Source of the DNA: Xanthobacter autotrophicus
Lineage (GTDB): Bacteria > Pseudomonadota > Alphaproteobacteria > Rhizobiales > Xanthobacteraceae
Length of the DNA stretch: 64,000 nucleotides
NCBI RefSeq assembly: GCF_005871085.1
Contig: NZ_VAUP01000041.1
Coordinates: forward strand, 183,925-247,924
Direction: 5' to 3'
Position 1 is the stretch's first letter. Every line of letters begins with the position of its first letter. Positions 35,265-42,975 of this stretch are shown here, piece by piece. Under the pieces are notes generated by a model. It was not told the DNA's origin, did not search any database, and was given only the letters and a program-made list of their open reading frames with translations. The position numbers were made by a program, and so were the translations under genes.

Positions 35265-35492
35265 ATGGATCCCGCAGCTGGAAAGTTCATCGGTGCCGGT
35301 CTCGCCTGCCTCGGTATGGGTCTCGCCGCCGTCGGCGTCGGTAACATCTTCGGCAACTTCCTTGCCGGCGCCCTGCGCAACCCGTCGGCCGCCGACGGCC
35401 AGTTCGCCCGCGCGTTCATCGGCGCGGCGCTCGCGGAAGGTCTCGGCATCTTCGCGCTCGTCGTCGCCCTCGTCCTCCTGTTCGTGGCCTGA
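35265..35492 (+). CDS. atpE: ATP synthase F0 subunit c
   Basis: 75 aa hairpin of two membrane helices with the polar loop ALRNPSA and the proton-carrying Glu in [14 protein letters not shown]. It forms the rotating c-ring. AAGGAG lies 7 nt before ATG 35265. Confidence 0.97.
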   Translation: MDPAAGKFIGAGLACLGMGLAAVGVGNIFGNFLAGALRNPSAADGQFARAFIGAALAEGLGIFALVVALVLLFVA

Positions 35493-35572
35493 TCGCCCGG
35501 ACGAACGAGGTTCCCGGGCGGTTCCGCCCGGGTGCCGTGATGCTTAAGGTCAGGTGCGAAGGCGGGCAAACC

Positions 35573-36298
35573 ATGATGAAGTCGTGGAAAATGACTGTCG
35601 CGCTGGCGATGACGGGTGCGGCCCTCTGGGGCGCTCCCCTCTTTGCGGCGAGCGATCACCCTTCCGCTCCGGCGGCCGTGGTGGCGCAGGCGGCCCCGCC
35701 GGTCGGAACCGCAGGCCAGGGCACCCATGAGGCGGCCCCGGCGGCGGCCCACGGTGCTGCCGCGGGCCATGCGGAAGACGGGCATGGCAAGAAGAGCCAC
35801 TTCCCGCCCTTCGATGCCACCACTTTTGCCTCGCAGCTGCTCTGGCTCGTCCTGAGCTTCGGCCTCCTCTACCTCCTGATGAGCCGCGTGGCCCTGCCGC
35901 GCATCGGCCGCATCCTGGAGGAGCGCCACGACCGCATCGCCGACGACCTCGAGGAAGCGGCGAAGCACAAGGCCGAGAGCGAGGCCGCCCAGGCCTCCTA
36001 CGAGAAGGCCCTTGCCGAGGCTCGCGCCAAGGCCAATTCCATCGCCGGCGAAACCCGCAACCGGCTCGCCGCCGATTCCGAAGCCAACCGCAAGTCGCTC
36101 GAAGCCGGGCTCGCCGCCAAGCTTGCGACCGCGGAACAGAGCATCGCCTCCACCAAGACCGAAGCCCTCACCCATGTGCGGGGCATCGCGGTGGACGCCA
36201 CCCACGCCATCGTCTCGACCCTCATCGGCACCAGCCCTGCGCAGGCCGACGTGGAAAAGGCCGTGGACGGGGCGCTCGTCAAGAAGGACGCGGCCTGA
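35573..36298 (+). CDS. atpF': ATP synthase F0 subunit b-prime with extended N-terminus
   Basis: About 241 aa. The core (residue about 85 onward) is typical b-prime: FPPFDATTFASQLLWLVLSF, then SRVALPRIGRILEERHDRI and a long Ala/Glu-rich coiled coil forming the peripheral stalk with subunit b. Ahead of it is an unusual 80-residue extension with a signal-peptide-like stretch (MTVALAMTGAALWGAPLFAA) and a His/Gly/Ala-rich linker (AAAHGAAAGHAEDGHGKKSH). The start may be ATG 35573 or 35576; GTG 35537 and ATG 35540 are also in frame. Confidence 0.9.
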   Translation: MMKSWKMTVALAMTGAALWGAPLFAASDHPSAPAAVVAQAAPPVGTAGQGTHEAAPAAAHGAAAGHAEDGHGKKSHFPPFDATTFASQLLWLVLSFGLLYLLMSRVALPRIGRILEERHDRIADDLEEAAKHKAESEAAQASYEKALAEARAKANSIAGETRNRLAADSEANRKSLEAGLAAKLATAEQSIASTKTEALTHVRGIAVDATHAIVSTLIGTSPAQADVEKAVDGALVKKDAA

Positions 36299-36456
36299 TC
36301 GGGCCGCACTTCGGCCGCGCCATCGCGCGGCCGTTCGAATTCTCCGCCGCGGCATAATCCGCGGTTGTTGCCCCGCCGCTCCGGTGGACCAGCACGTAAG
36401 GGGCATTGCCCCGCAGATGCGGCCCTATGGCCGCCGACGGATCTGAGGACCCTGCG

Positions 36457-36948
36457 ATGAACGAGATGAGTCTGGCCGAGCTTTGGGTCGCCGTCGCCTT
36501 TCTGCTCTTCGTCGGCATCCTGATTTATGTGGGCGCCCATCGCACCATCGCTTCCGCCCTCGACAGCCGCGGCCAGCGCATCGCCGCCGAGCTTGAGGAG
36601 GCCCGCCGCCTCAAGGAAGAGGCCCAGAAGCTGGTGGCTGAATTCAAGCGCAAGCAGCGCGAGGCCGAGGCCGAGGCCGAATCCATCGTCACCGCCGCCA
36701 AGGCGGAAGCCGAGCGCCTCGCCTCCGAGGCCAAGGCCAAGCTTGAGGATTTCGTCACCCGCCGCACCAAGATGGCGGAAGACAAGATCGCCCAGGCCGA
36801 GCTTCAGGCCGTGGCCGACGTGAAGGCCATCGCCGCCGACGCCGCCGCCAGGGCCGCCGAGGTCCTTTTGGGCTCCGCCGCGCGCGGCGATGTGGGCGAT
36901 CGCCTCATCTCCAACGCCATCGGCGAAGTGAAGACCAAGCTGAACTGA
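36457..36948 (+). CDS. atpF: ATP synthase F0 subunit b
   Basis: 163 aa. One N-terminal membrane helix (LWVAVAFLLFVGILIYVGAH) is followed by a long charged coiled coil (LEEARRLKEEAQKLVAEFKR). It pairs with b-prime in the peripheral stalk. GAGGA precedes ATG 36457. Last F0 gene; a TTCG-loop terminator follows. The F1 genes are not in this window, as is usual in alphaproteobacteria. Confidence 0.95.
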   Translation: MNEMSLAELWVAVAFLLFVGILIYVGAHRTIASALDSRGQRIAAELEEARRLKEEAQKLVAEFKRKQREAEAEAESIVTAAKAEAERLASEAKAKLEDFVTRRTKMAEDKIAQAELQAVADVKAIAADAAARAAEVLLGSAARGDVGDRLISNAIGEVKTKLN

Positions 36949-36979
36949 GCGCCTCAGGGTCTCTTTTGAGCTGACATGC

Positions 36980-37004
36980 GGGCCGCCTTCGGGCGGCCCT
37001 TTTC
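36980..37004 (+). terminator. Terminator of the F0 operon
   Basis: The 8-bp stem GGGCCGCC / GGCGGCCC with a TTCG loop is followed by TTTTC, 31 bp after the atpF stop. Confidence 0.88.
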
Positions 37005-37081
37005 GTTTGGGCCCCTCGCCGTCCCGCCAAACCGCCCGGACGCGCCAAGCCCTGCTGGCGCGTCCTCGGCTGGCAGAGCCA

Positions 37082-37261
37082 GTTCCATGAGGCACGGGCT
37101 CCACAGAGTTCAAGTCCACAGCGCCCCGATCCACAGAGGCTGAATCCACGGGATCCAAGTCCACGAGATCCAAGTCCACGGGATCCAAGTCCAAAAGGCG
37201 CCAATCCACCAGCCCCCAAGGCATGAGTACCCAAGGCACGAGTAGCCAAGCCACGAGTTCC
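37082..37261. repeat. Degenerate 15-bp tandem repeat, 12 units
   Basis: Units in phase with AAGTCCACGGGATCC run without gaps. The middle ones (37142-37201) are nearly identical and the outer ones progressively diverged (for example CAAGGCACGAGTAGC). Since 15 is five codons, all reading frames show pentapeptide periodicity (SPRDP on plus, GLGSR or DLDPV on minus), but none has a credible start, ribosome site or family. It fills most of the 500-bp gap between atpF and the SGNH-like gene. Confidence 0.8.
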
Positions 37262-37452
37262 GCCGAATCCTGGTCCGGCGGCCCCCTGTCGGGTCTGCCC
37301 CGCTCCACTAATGTGCCCGCGTCGCCGCCTGCGGGCCTGAGGAACACGCCACCCTTTCAGCACGTGCTTTGCGCGCTCCCGCAGGCCGGACCCCCGCCCT
37401 GACTGCTGCACCGCGCCTTGAAACCGACGCCGGGCTGGTCCATTGCTAGCGC

Positions 37453-38739
37453 ATGTGCCGTCAGGTTCAGATCGCATCCATTGGCCAGCCGGCATGGCGG
37501 CCGGAGTCCCGATGCCGCCGCAGCGGCTCGCACACGGCCGCTCGCCTGTCCGGATGCCCCGGCCCGCTGCGCGCCGGCCTCGCCGTTCTGGTCGCGCTCT
37601 TCACCCTTGGGCTTGCCCTGGCGTGGGACGCCGGGCGGCCGGCCTCTGCACAGGCCGATTTCTTCTCTTTCCTGCGCCCCCCGGGCTCGGTTCCGCAGGC
37701 CGCCCCCCGGCCGCAACGGCCCAGCCAGAACTCGGGCTGGTGGCCGTTCCAGCCCCAGCCCCAGTATGAACAGCCCCAGCAGCTCCCGCAGCAGCAGCCC
37801 AAGCGGCCCCCCACCCCCGCCGAGCCGGAAGGCGTCGTCTACGGCTCCGCTGACGCTGCCGTTCAGGGCAAGCGCGCCGCGCCCAACCAGTTCGTGCTGG
37901 TGATCGGCGACCGCCTCGCCACCCAGCTCGCCCAAGGCCTCGCCGATTCCTACGCGCCTGACCGCGCCCGCATCGCCGTCATCGACAACACCGCCGACGA
38001 CAGCGGCTATCTGCCCGCGCCGGTGGACTGGATCGCCCGCGCGCCGGACGCCATCGCCGCCGCGCGCCCCTCGGTGACCGTGGTGGCGCTCGGGTCCGAG
38101 GATCTCCAGCCCATCAAGGACGGCGACGCCTTGGTCCAGCCCCTCACCGAGCGCTGGCTGGAACTCTACGGCAAGCGCGTCGACGAGGTGCTGACCGCTT
38201 TGCGCGACAAGGCCGGGCGGGTGATCGTCACCGGCCTCGCACCGGTGGCGAACACGTCGCTCTCCGACGATTACGCCAAGCTCAACGAACTGCTGCGCAC
38301 CCGCGCGGCACGGGCGGGCCTCACCTTCGCCAATGTGTGGGACGGCTTCGTGGACGAGGACGGCAAGTATCTCGCCAACGGCCCGGCGGTGGACGGCCAG
38401 CGTCGCCGCCTGCGCTTCAATGATGGTGTTCGCTTCACCCGCGCCGGCGGGCGCAAGCTCGCCTTCTTCGTGCAGAAGGACATCAACCGCATGCTGGAGG
38501 AATCGGGCAAGTCCCAGCCCGCGGTCGACGCCACCAGCCCCGCCAGCACGCGCCCTGCCGCCCTCGCCGGCCCGCCGGCCCCCGCGAAGGGCGCGGACCC
38601 CATCGCCGTGTCGGCCAGCGCCAAGGCGGCCTCCCGGGTGCTGAAGGAGGGCATCGCCCCCACCCCGGTGCGCGGCCGGGCCGATGATTTCACCTGGCCC
38701 CCACCAGGCAGCGAGCCCGCTGCCGCCCCCGCGCGATAG
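37453..38739 (+). CDS. DUF459-type SGNH/GDSL-fold protein, probably inactive
   Basis: 428 aa. An Arg/Cys-rich lead precedes a membrane or signal segment (LRAGLAVLVALFTLGLALAW), then a Pro/Gln-rich linker (QPQPQYEQPQQLPQQQPKRP). An SGNH-like domain follows (about 145-350) and a Pro/Ala-rich tail. Block I, normally GDS, reads VIGDRLATQLAQGL with Arg for the nucleophilic Ser. Block V, normally DGxH, reads NDGVRFTRAGGRKLA with Arg for His. It is therefore probably a periplasmic binding or structural protein. The start is uncertain (ATG 37453 used). Confidence 0.75.
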   Translation: MCRQVQIASIGQPAWRPESRCRRSGSHTAARLSGCPGPLRAGLAVLVALFTLGLALAWDAGRPASAQADFFSFLRPPGSVPQAAPRPQRPSQNSGWWPFQPQPQYEQPQQLPQQQPKRPPTPAEPEGVVYGSADAAVQGKRAAPNQFVLVIGDRLATQLAQGLADSYAPDRARIAVIDNTADDSGYLPAPVDWIARAPDAIAAARPSVTVVALGSEDLQPIKDGDALVQPLTERWLELYGKRVDEVLTALRDKAGRVIVTGLAPVANTSLSDDYAKLNELLRTRAARAGLTFANVWDGFVDEDGKYLANGPAVDGQRRRLRFNDGVRFTRAGGRKLAFFVQKDINRMLEESGKSQPAVDATSPASTRPAALAGPPAPAKGADPIAVSASAKAASRVLKEGIAPTPVRGRADDFTWPPPGSEPAAAPAR

Positions 38740-38897
38740 GTTCGCTGGCCGGCACGAGATCCGGGCGCTCCGGCGCGCCCGTCCAAGGTCGCATGCCGGA
38801 GCCCGGCCGAACCCCTTTTCAAAGCACAGGCGTCGCTTTACCGATTCGGTACGATAAGGTGCGGCAAGACCCGCATCGATGTGCGAAGGGAGTCCCC

Positions 38898-39800
38898 ATG
38901 GGTGCCGAAGCTGGAGCCGCCATTGCCATCCGCCCGCGCCGCAGCGTGCTCTACATGCCGGGCTCCAATGCCCGCGCGCTGGAAAAGGCCCGCACCCTGC
39001 CCGCCGACGCGGTGATCCTGGACCTTGAGGACGCGGTGGCGCCCGACGCCAAGGCGGAAGCCCGCGCCCGCATCGTGGACACGGTGAAGGCCGGCGGCTT
39101 CGGCCCGCGCGAGGTGGTGATCCGCATCAACGGCCTCGACACGCCGTGGGGCTCGGACGACCTGGAAGCCGCCGCCGGCGCCGCGCCCGACGCCATCCTG
39201 GTGCCCAAGGTGCAGACCGTGGAACAACTGGTCACGGTGGGCCGCCGGCTGGAGGCGCTGAAGGTGCCGCAGACCACGCGGGTCTGGGCCATGATCGAGA
39301 CGCCCCTCGCCATACTCGACATCAAGGCCATCGCCCAGGCGGCTCAGGACCCGCTGACGCGGCTCACGGTGTTCGTGCTCGGCACCAATGACCTCGCCAA
39401 GGAGACGCGGGCGGCCCTGGTACCCGGCCGAGCGCCCATGGTGGGCTGGCTGAGCCTGGTGGTGGCCGCAGCAAGGGTCTATGGGGTGGACGTGCTCGAC
39501 GGGGTGTGGAACCAGTTCCAGGACCTCGACGGCTTCAAGGCCGAATCCGCCCAGGCGGTGGAATTCGGCATGGATGGCAAGACCTTGATCCATCCGAGCC
39601 AGATCGAGCCCTGCAACATCGCCTTCTCGCCGCCCGAGGCGGAGGTGGCCCGCGCCCGCGCCATCATCGCCGCCTTCGCGCTGCCGGAGAATGCAGGCAA
39701 GGGCGTCATCACCCTCGACGGGCGCATGGTGGAGCTGCTGCACGCCGAGATGGCCAAGCGCACGGTGGCCCTCGCCGACGCCATCGCCGCCCGCGCCTGA
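38898..39800 (+). CDS. mcl2: CitE-like CoA ester lyase/thioesterase, (3S)-malyl-CoA thioesterase (Mcl2)-like
   Basis: 300 aa HpcH/HpaI-CitE family TIM barrel. Signatures: RRSVLYMPGSNARALEKA, the Mg2+-binding DAVILDLEDAVAPDAK, VVIRINGLDT, VWAMIETP and MDGKTLIHPSQIEPCN. Closest in memory to Rhodobacter Mcl2, which hydrolyses (3S)-malyl-CoA to malate in the ethylmalonyl-CoA pathway; a lyase role on malyl- or methylmalyl-CoA is an alternative. The pathway enzyme mch lies 2 kb downstream, supporting the role. GAAGGGAG precedes ATG 38898. Confidence 0.85.
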   Translation: MGAEAGAAIAIRPRRSVLYMPGSNARALEKARTLPADAVILDLEDAVAPDAKAEARARIVDTVKAGGFGPREVVIRINGLDTPWGSDDLEAAAGAAPDAILVPKVQTVEQLVTVGRRLEALKVPQTTRVWAMIETPLAILDIKAIAQAAQDPLTRLTVFVLGTNDLAKETRAALVPGRAPMVGWLSLVVAAARVYGVDVLDGVWNQFQDLDGFKAESAQAVEFGMDGKTLIHPSQIEPCNIAFSPPEAEVARARAIIAAFALPENAGKGVITLDGRMVELLHAEMAKRTVALADAIAARA

Positions 39801-39826
39801 GGCCAACAGCACGAGGTCCGAGCATC

Positions 39827-40519
39827 ATGTCCCAGCCCGCCACGGCCCCGTTCCGCATTGTCATGCTCGCCTATCCGCGCATGACCCAGCTCGACCTCAC
39901 CGGCCCGTTCGAGGTGTTCGCGCGCCTGCCCGGCGCGCGGCTGGAGATCGTGGCCGAGAGCTGCAGGCGGCCGGTGGTGGATGTGGCGGGCCTCGCCATC
40001 ACGGCCAATTCCACCTTTAACGAGGTCGCCGGCTGCGAACTGCTGTTCGTCCCCGGCGGCCCCGGCCAGCTGGAGTTGATGGATCACGGGCCGACGCTTG
40101 ATTTCCTGCGCCGCATGGCGGTTCAGGCGCGCTACGTCACCTCGGTTTGCACCGGCTCGCTGATTCTCGGTGCCGCCGGGCTGCTCACCGGCTATCGCGC
40201 CACCAGCCACTGGCTGTCGCTGGACCAGTTGGCCCTGCTCGGCGCCATTCCGGTGGAAGAGCGGGTGGTGGTGGATCGCAATCGCTTCACCGGAGCGGGT
40301 GTCTCCTCCGGCATCGACCTGGCGCTGGCTCTGGCCGCCGAGATCGCCGGCGAGGACGAGGCGCGTCGCATCGCCCTCGCCATCGAATACCAGCCGGCGC
40401 CCGCCTTCCCGCCCCGCGACAAGGAGGACCCCCGCCTCGTCGCCGAGGTGCGCGAAAACACCCGCGCCTTCCAGGAGAAACGCGTGGAAGCCGCCCGCCG
40501 CGCCGGCGCACGGCTCTGA
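39827..40519 (+). CDS. DJ-1/PfpI-family protein (isonitrile hydratase-like)
   Basis: 230 aa glutamine-amidotransferase-like fold. The nucleophile elbow is VTSVCTGSLILGAAGLLTGY with the conserved Cys, followed by ATSHW. FVPGGPGQ and the N-terminal MTQLDLTGPFEVFARLPGA are typical of the InhA/isonitrile hydratase branch, which shares its domain with AraC-type GlxA regulators; no DNA-binding domain is present here. It is 26 bp after mcl2, so likely the same operon. The true substrate is unknown. Confidence 0.85.
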   Translation: MSQPATAPFRIVMLAYPRMTQLDLTGPFEVFARLPGARLEIVAESCRRPVVDVAGLAITANSTFNEVAGCELLFVPGGPGQLELMDHGPTLDFLRRMAVQARYVTSVCTGSLILGAAGLLTGYRATSHWLSLDQLALLGAIPVEERVVVDRNRFTGAGVSSGIDLALALAAEIAGEDEARRIALAIEYQPAPAFPPRDKEDPRLVAEVRENTRAFQEKRVEAARRAGARL

Positions 40520-40551
40520 CGCGCCCCGCCCTTCGTCCCAGGACAAGACCC

Positions 40552-40755
40552 ATGAAGCTCTACCGCTACCTCACCGGCCCCGACGATGCGGCCTTCTGCA
40601 AGCGTGTCTCCGCCGCCCTGAACAAAGGCTGGCAACTTCACGGCGCTCCGACCCTGACCTTCGATACGGTGCAGGGCCGCGTCATCTGCGGCCAGGCCAT
40701 CATCAAGGAGGTGGAGGGCGAGTGGTCCGACGACGTGGTGCTGTCCGAGCACTGA
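40552..40755 (+). CDS. Small DUF1737-domain protein
   Basis: 67 aa: MKLYRYLTGPDDAAFCKRVS then LNKGWQLHGAPTLTFD, the short domain known as DUF1737. It is soluble, with no membrane part. AGGA lies upstream of ATG 40552. It is 32 bp after the DJ-1 gene and probably ends that operon. Function is unknown. Confidence 0.85.
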   Translation: MKLYRYLTGPDDAAFCKRVSAALNKGWQLHGAPTLTFDTVQGRVICGQAIIKEVEGEWSDDVVLSEH

Positions 40756-40844
40756 TGGGCTGATGCATTGGCGCGCGGGCGTGCGCACTCGGGCTCGCCC
40801 CCAGGGAGGGGAGCCTCGGCCCGCGCCCGCCCCGGACCTCGAGG

Positions 40845-41753
40845 TCAGGCAGCTTCCACCGCCAGCCCGTGGGCGGGGATGAGCACCACGGCCACGTCCA
40901 CCTCGTCGCCCGCCTGCCTGAACTCCTGCTTCACCGCTTCGGTGAGCCGGGCGACGACGGCCCGCGTCTTCGCAACCGTCCAGTCGGCCTCGAAGCCGAG
41001 GTGCAGTTCCACGAACATCTTTCCGCCGAACTGCCGGGTGCGGATGTCCCCGAGTTCGTCGAAATCGTCGAAATGGCTGGTGAGCACCTTGAGGATGCGC
41101 AGTTGCCCCGCCTCGTCGATGGCCTGGTCGAGCAGCGAGGCCACCGAATTCGAGAGCATGGCGAAGATGTTGTAGATCATGAAGCCGATGACCACGAACG
41201 ACGCAGCCGGATCGAGATAATACATCCAGGTGACGTCGTTGAAGATCGACAGCACCACCGTGACGACAAACACCGAGCCCGAGGCGGTAGCCGAGACCAG
41301 ATGCACCCGTGCCTGCGCCGCCAGCACCGGCGAGCGCGTCTCATGGGCGAGGCGCGTGGCCTTGCGGTTCAAGATCGCGTTGCCGATCACCGCTGCGGCG
41401 GTCACGAACAGGCCCAGTTCCGCCCCGCTCACCCCTTCGGGATGGATGATGCGCATGATGGCATTGGAGCCGGCGATGAAGACCAGCACGGTCTGCAGCA
41501 GGGCGATCATCAGCTCGGCGAGGTTTTCCAGCTTGCCGAGGCCGTAGGCATATTTGCCCGAATGGGAATTGTGGGCGATCCGCAGCACCAGCCAGCAGGC
41601 GGTGAGTGCGGTGAGGTCGAAGGACGTCGCCAACAGGTCGGTCAGGATCGCCGCCGAATTGGTGAGCGTCGCAGCGAGAATGTAGAAGGGAAACAGGCAG
41701 GCCGTGAAGATCATGGCCTGGAACGACAATTTCTGGCTCGCCGAACCCGACAC
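40845..41753 (-). CDS. Cation diffusion facilitator family transporter
   Basis: About 302 aa. Six membrane helices: LSFQAMIFTACLFPFYILAA, then TNSAAILTDLLATSFDLTAL where CDF proteins have an HxxxD/DxxxD metal site (here D-x5-D), and a fifth helix with YYLDPAASFVVIGFMIYNIF. The C-terminal 90 residues are a CDF cytoplasmic domain. It exports a divalent metal (Zn, Fe, Co or Mn) by proton exchange; the unusual site residues make the ion uncertain. GTG 41753 with GGGGGC upstream is preferred; ATG 41804 and 41813 are also in frame. Convergent with the DUF1737 gene and divergent from mch. Confidence 0.85.
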   Translation of the reverse strand: MSGSASQKLSFQAMIFTACLFPFYILAATLTNSAAILTDLLATSFDLTALTACWLVLRIAHNSHSGKYAYGLGKLENLAELMIALLQTVLVFIAGSNAIMRIIHPEGVSGAELGLFVTAAAVIGNAILNRKATRLAHETRSPVLAAQARVHLVSATASGSVFVVTVVLSIFNDVTWMYYLDPAASFVVIGFMIYNIFAMLSNSVASLLDQAIDEAGQLRILKVLTSHFDDFDELGDIRTRQFGGKMFVELHLGFEADWTVAKTRAVVARLTEAVKQEFRQAGDEVDVAVVLIPAHGLAVEAA

Positions 41754-41913
41754 CCTTGCCCCCTTTGTCGAATGGCGGCGCCGCCCACAGCGCCTTACCC
41801 CCATGAGGACCATCACGCGGGCCGCGTCAAGCGCTCGGCGCCGACCACGATCGGCTCGGCTGTTGCGTCGCACCGCGCCGCTCTGCAACATGGCGGGACA
41901 CGGGGGGATGAAG

Positions 41914-42975
41914 ATGAGCAAGACCAACCGGGGCAATTTCTTCGAGGACTTCAGCGTCGGCCAGGTGATCCGCCACGCGACGCCGCGCACCGTCACGGTC
42001 GGCGACGTGAGCCTTTACAGCGCTCTTTATGGCACCCGCTTCGCCGTACAGTCGGCCGACAGCTTCGCGCAGGCCATCGGCTATCCGCGCGCCCCGGTCG
42101 ACGACCTGCTGGTCTTCCACGTGGTGTTCGGTAAGACGGTGCCAGACATCTCCCTGAACGCGGTGGCCAATCTCGGTTATGCCGGCGGACGCTTCCTCGC
42201 CCCGGTCTATCCCGGCGACACCCTCACCGCCGTGTCGGAAGTGATCGGCCTCAGGGAAAATTCCAACGGCCAGAGCGGCGTCGTCTATGTGCGCTCGGTG
42301 GGCTTCAACCAGGACGGCACCGAGGTGCTGGACTATGTGCGCTGGGTGATGGTGCGCAAGGCCGACACCTCCCGCCCCGCCCCCGAGACCGTGGTGCCCA
42401 AGCTGCCGGCGGCGCTGGCCCCCGACGCTTTGGGCGGCGCCGTGCCGCTGCTCGACATCGAGGGATGGCGCAACGACCTCGCCGGCTCGGAGGCGCGCTT
42501 CGCCGATTATCAGGTGGGCGAGCGCATCGACCATGTGGACGGCATGACGGTGGAGGAGGCGGAGCACATGATCGCCACCCGCCTCTACCAGAACACCGCG
42601 AAGGTGCATTTCAACCAGTTCACCGAGGGCCAGGGCCGGTTTGGCCGGCGGCTGATCTATGGCGGGCACGTCATCTCGATCGCCCGCGCGCTGTCCTTCA
42701 ACGGTCTCGCCAACGTGTTCCACGTGGCCGCCATCAACGGCGGGCGCCATGTGGCGCCGCTGTTCGCGGGCCTCACCGTGCACGCCTGGACCGAGGTGCT
42801 CGACGCCCAGCCCCTGCCAGGCCGCGAGGACGTGGGCGCGCTGCGCCTGCGCACCATCGCCACCAAGGACCGCCTTACCGGCGACTTCCCCGCCAAGGTC
42901 GCCACCGAGACCGGCGAGGACTATGACCCGAGCGTGATCCTCGACCTCGACTACTGGGCGCTGATCCCGCGCTGA
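41914..42975 (+). CDS. mch: Mesaconyl-CoA hydratase (beta-methylmalyl-CoA dehydratase)
   Basis: 353 aa with two fused MaoC hot-dog domains. It hydrates mesaconyl-CoA to (2R,3S)-beta-methylmalyl-CoA in the ethylmalonyl-CoA pathway for acetate and C1 assimilation. Recognised by RGNFFEDFSVGQVIRHATPR, LLVFHVVFGKTVPDISLNA, NLGYAGGRFLAPVYPGDTL and RFGRRLIYGGHVISIARALS. ATG 41914 is used because GGGGGG lies 6 nt upstream; 41890 and 41908 are in frame. Its 3' end overlaps the convergent esterase gene by 25 bp. Confidence 0.93.
   Translation: MSKTNRGNFFEDFSVGQVIRHATPRTVTVGDVSLYSALYGTRFAVQSADSFAQAIGYPRAPVDDLLVFHVVFGKTVPDISLNAVANLGYAGGRFLAPVYPGDTLTAVSEVIGLRENSNGQSGVVYVRSVGFNQDGTEVLDYVRWVMVRKADTSRPAPETVVPKLPAALAPDALGGAVPLLDIEGWRNDLAGSEARFADYQVGERIDHVDGMTVEEAEHMIATRLYQNTAKVHFNQFTEGQGRFGRRLIYGGHVISIARALSFNGLANVFHVAAINGGRHVAPLFAGLTVHAWTEVLDAQPLPGREDVGALRLRTIATKDRLTGDFPAKVATETGEDYDPSVILDLDYWALIPR

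Noticed and set aside
36998..37347. Possible pentapeptide-repeat gene on the minus strand across the 15-bp tandem repeat
   Set aside because: The 5-residue periodicity follows from 15-bp DNA units in every frame; no A(D/N)LxX motif, start or ribosome site.
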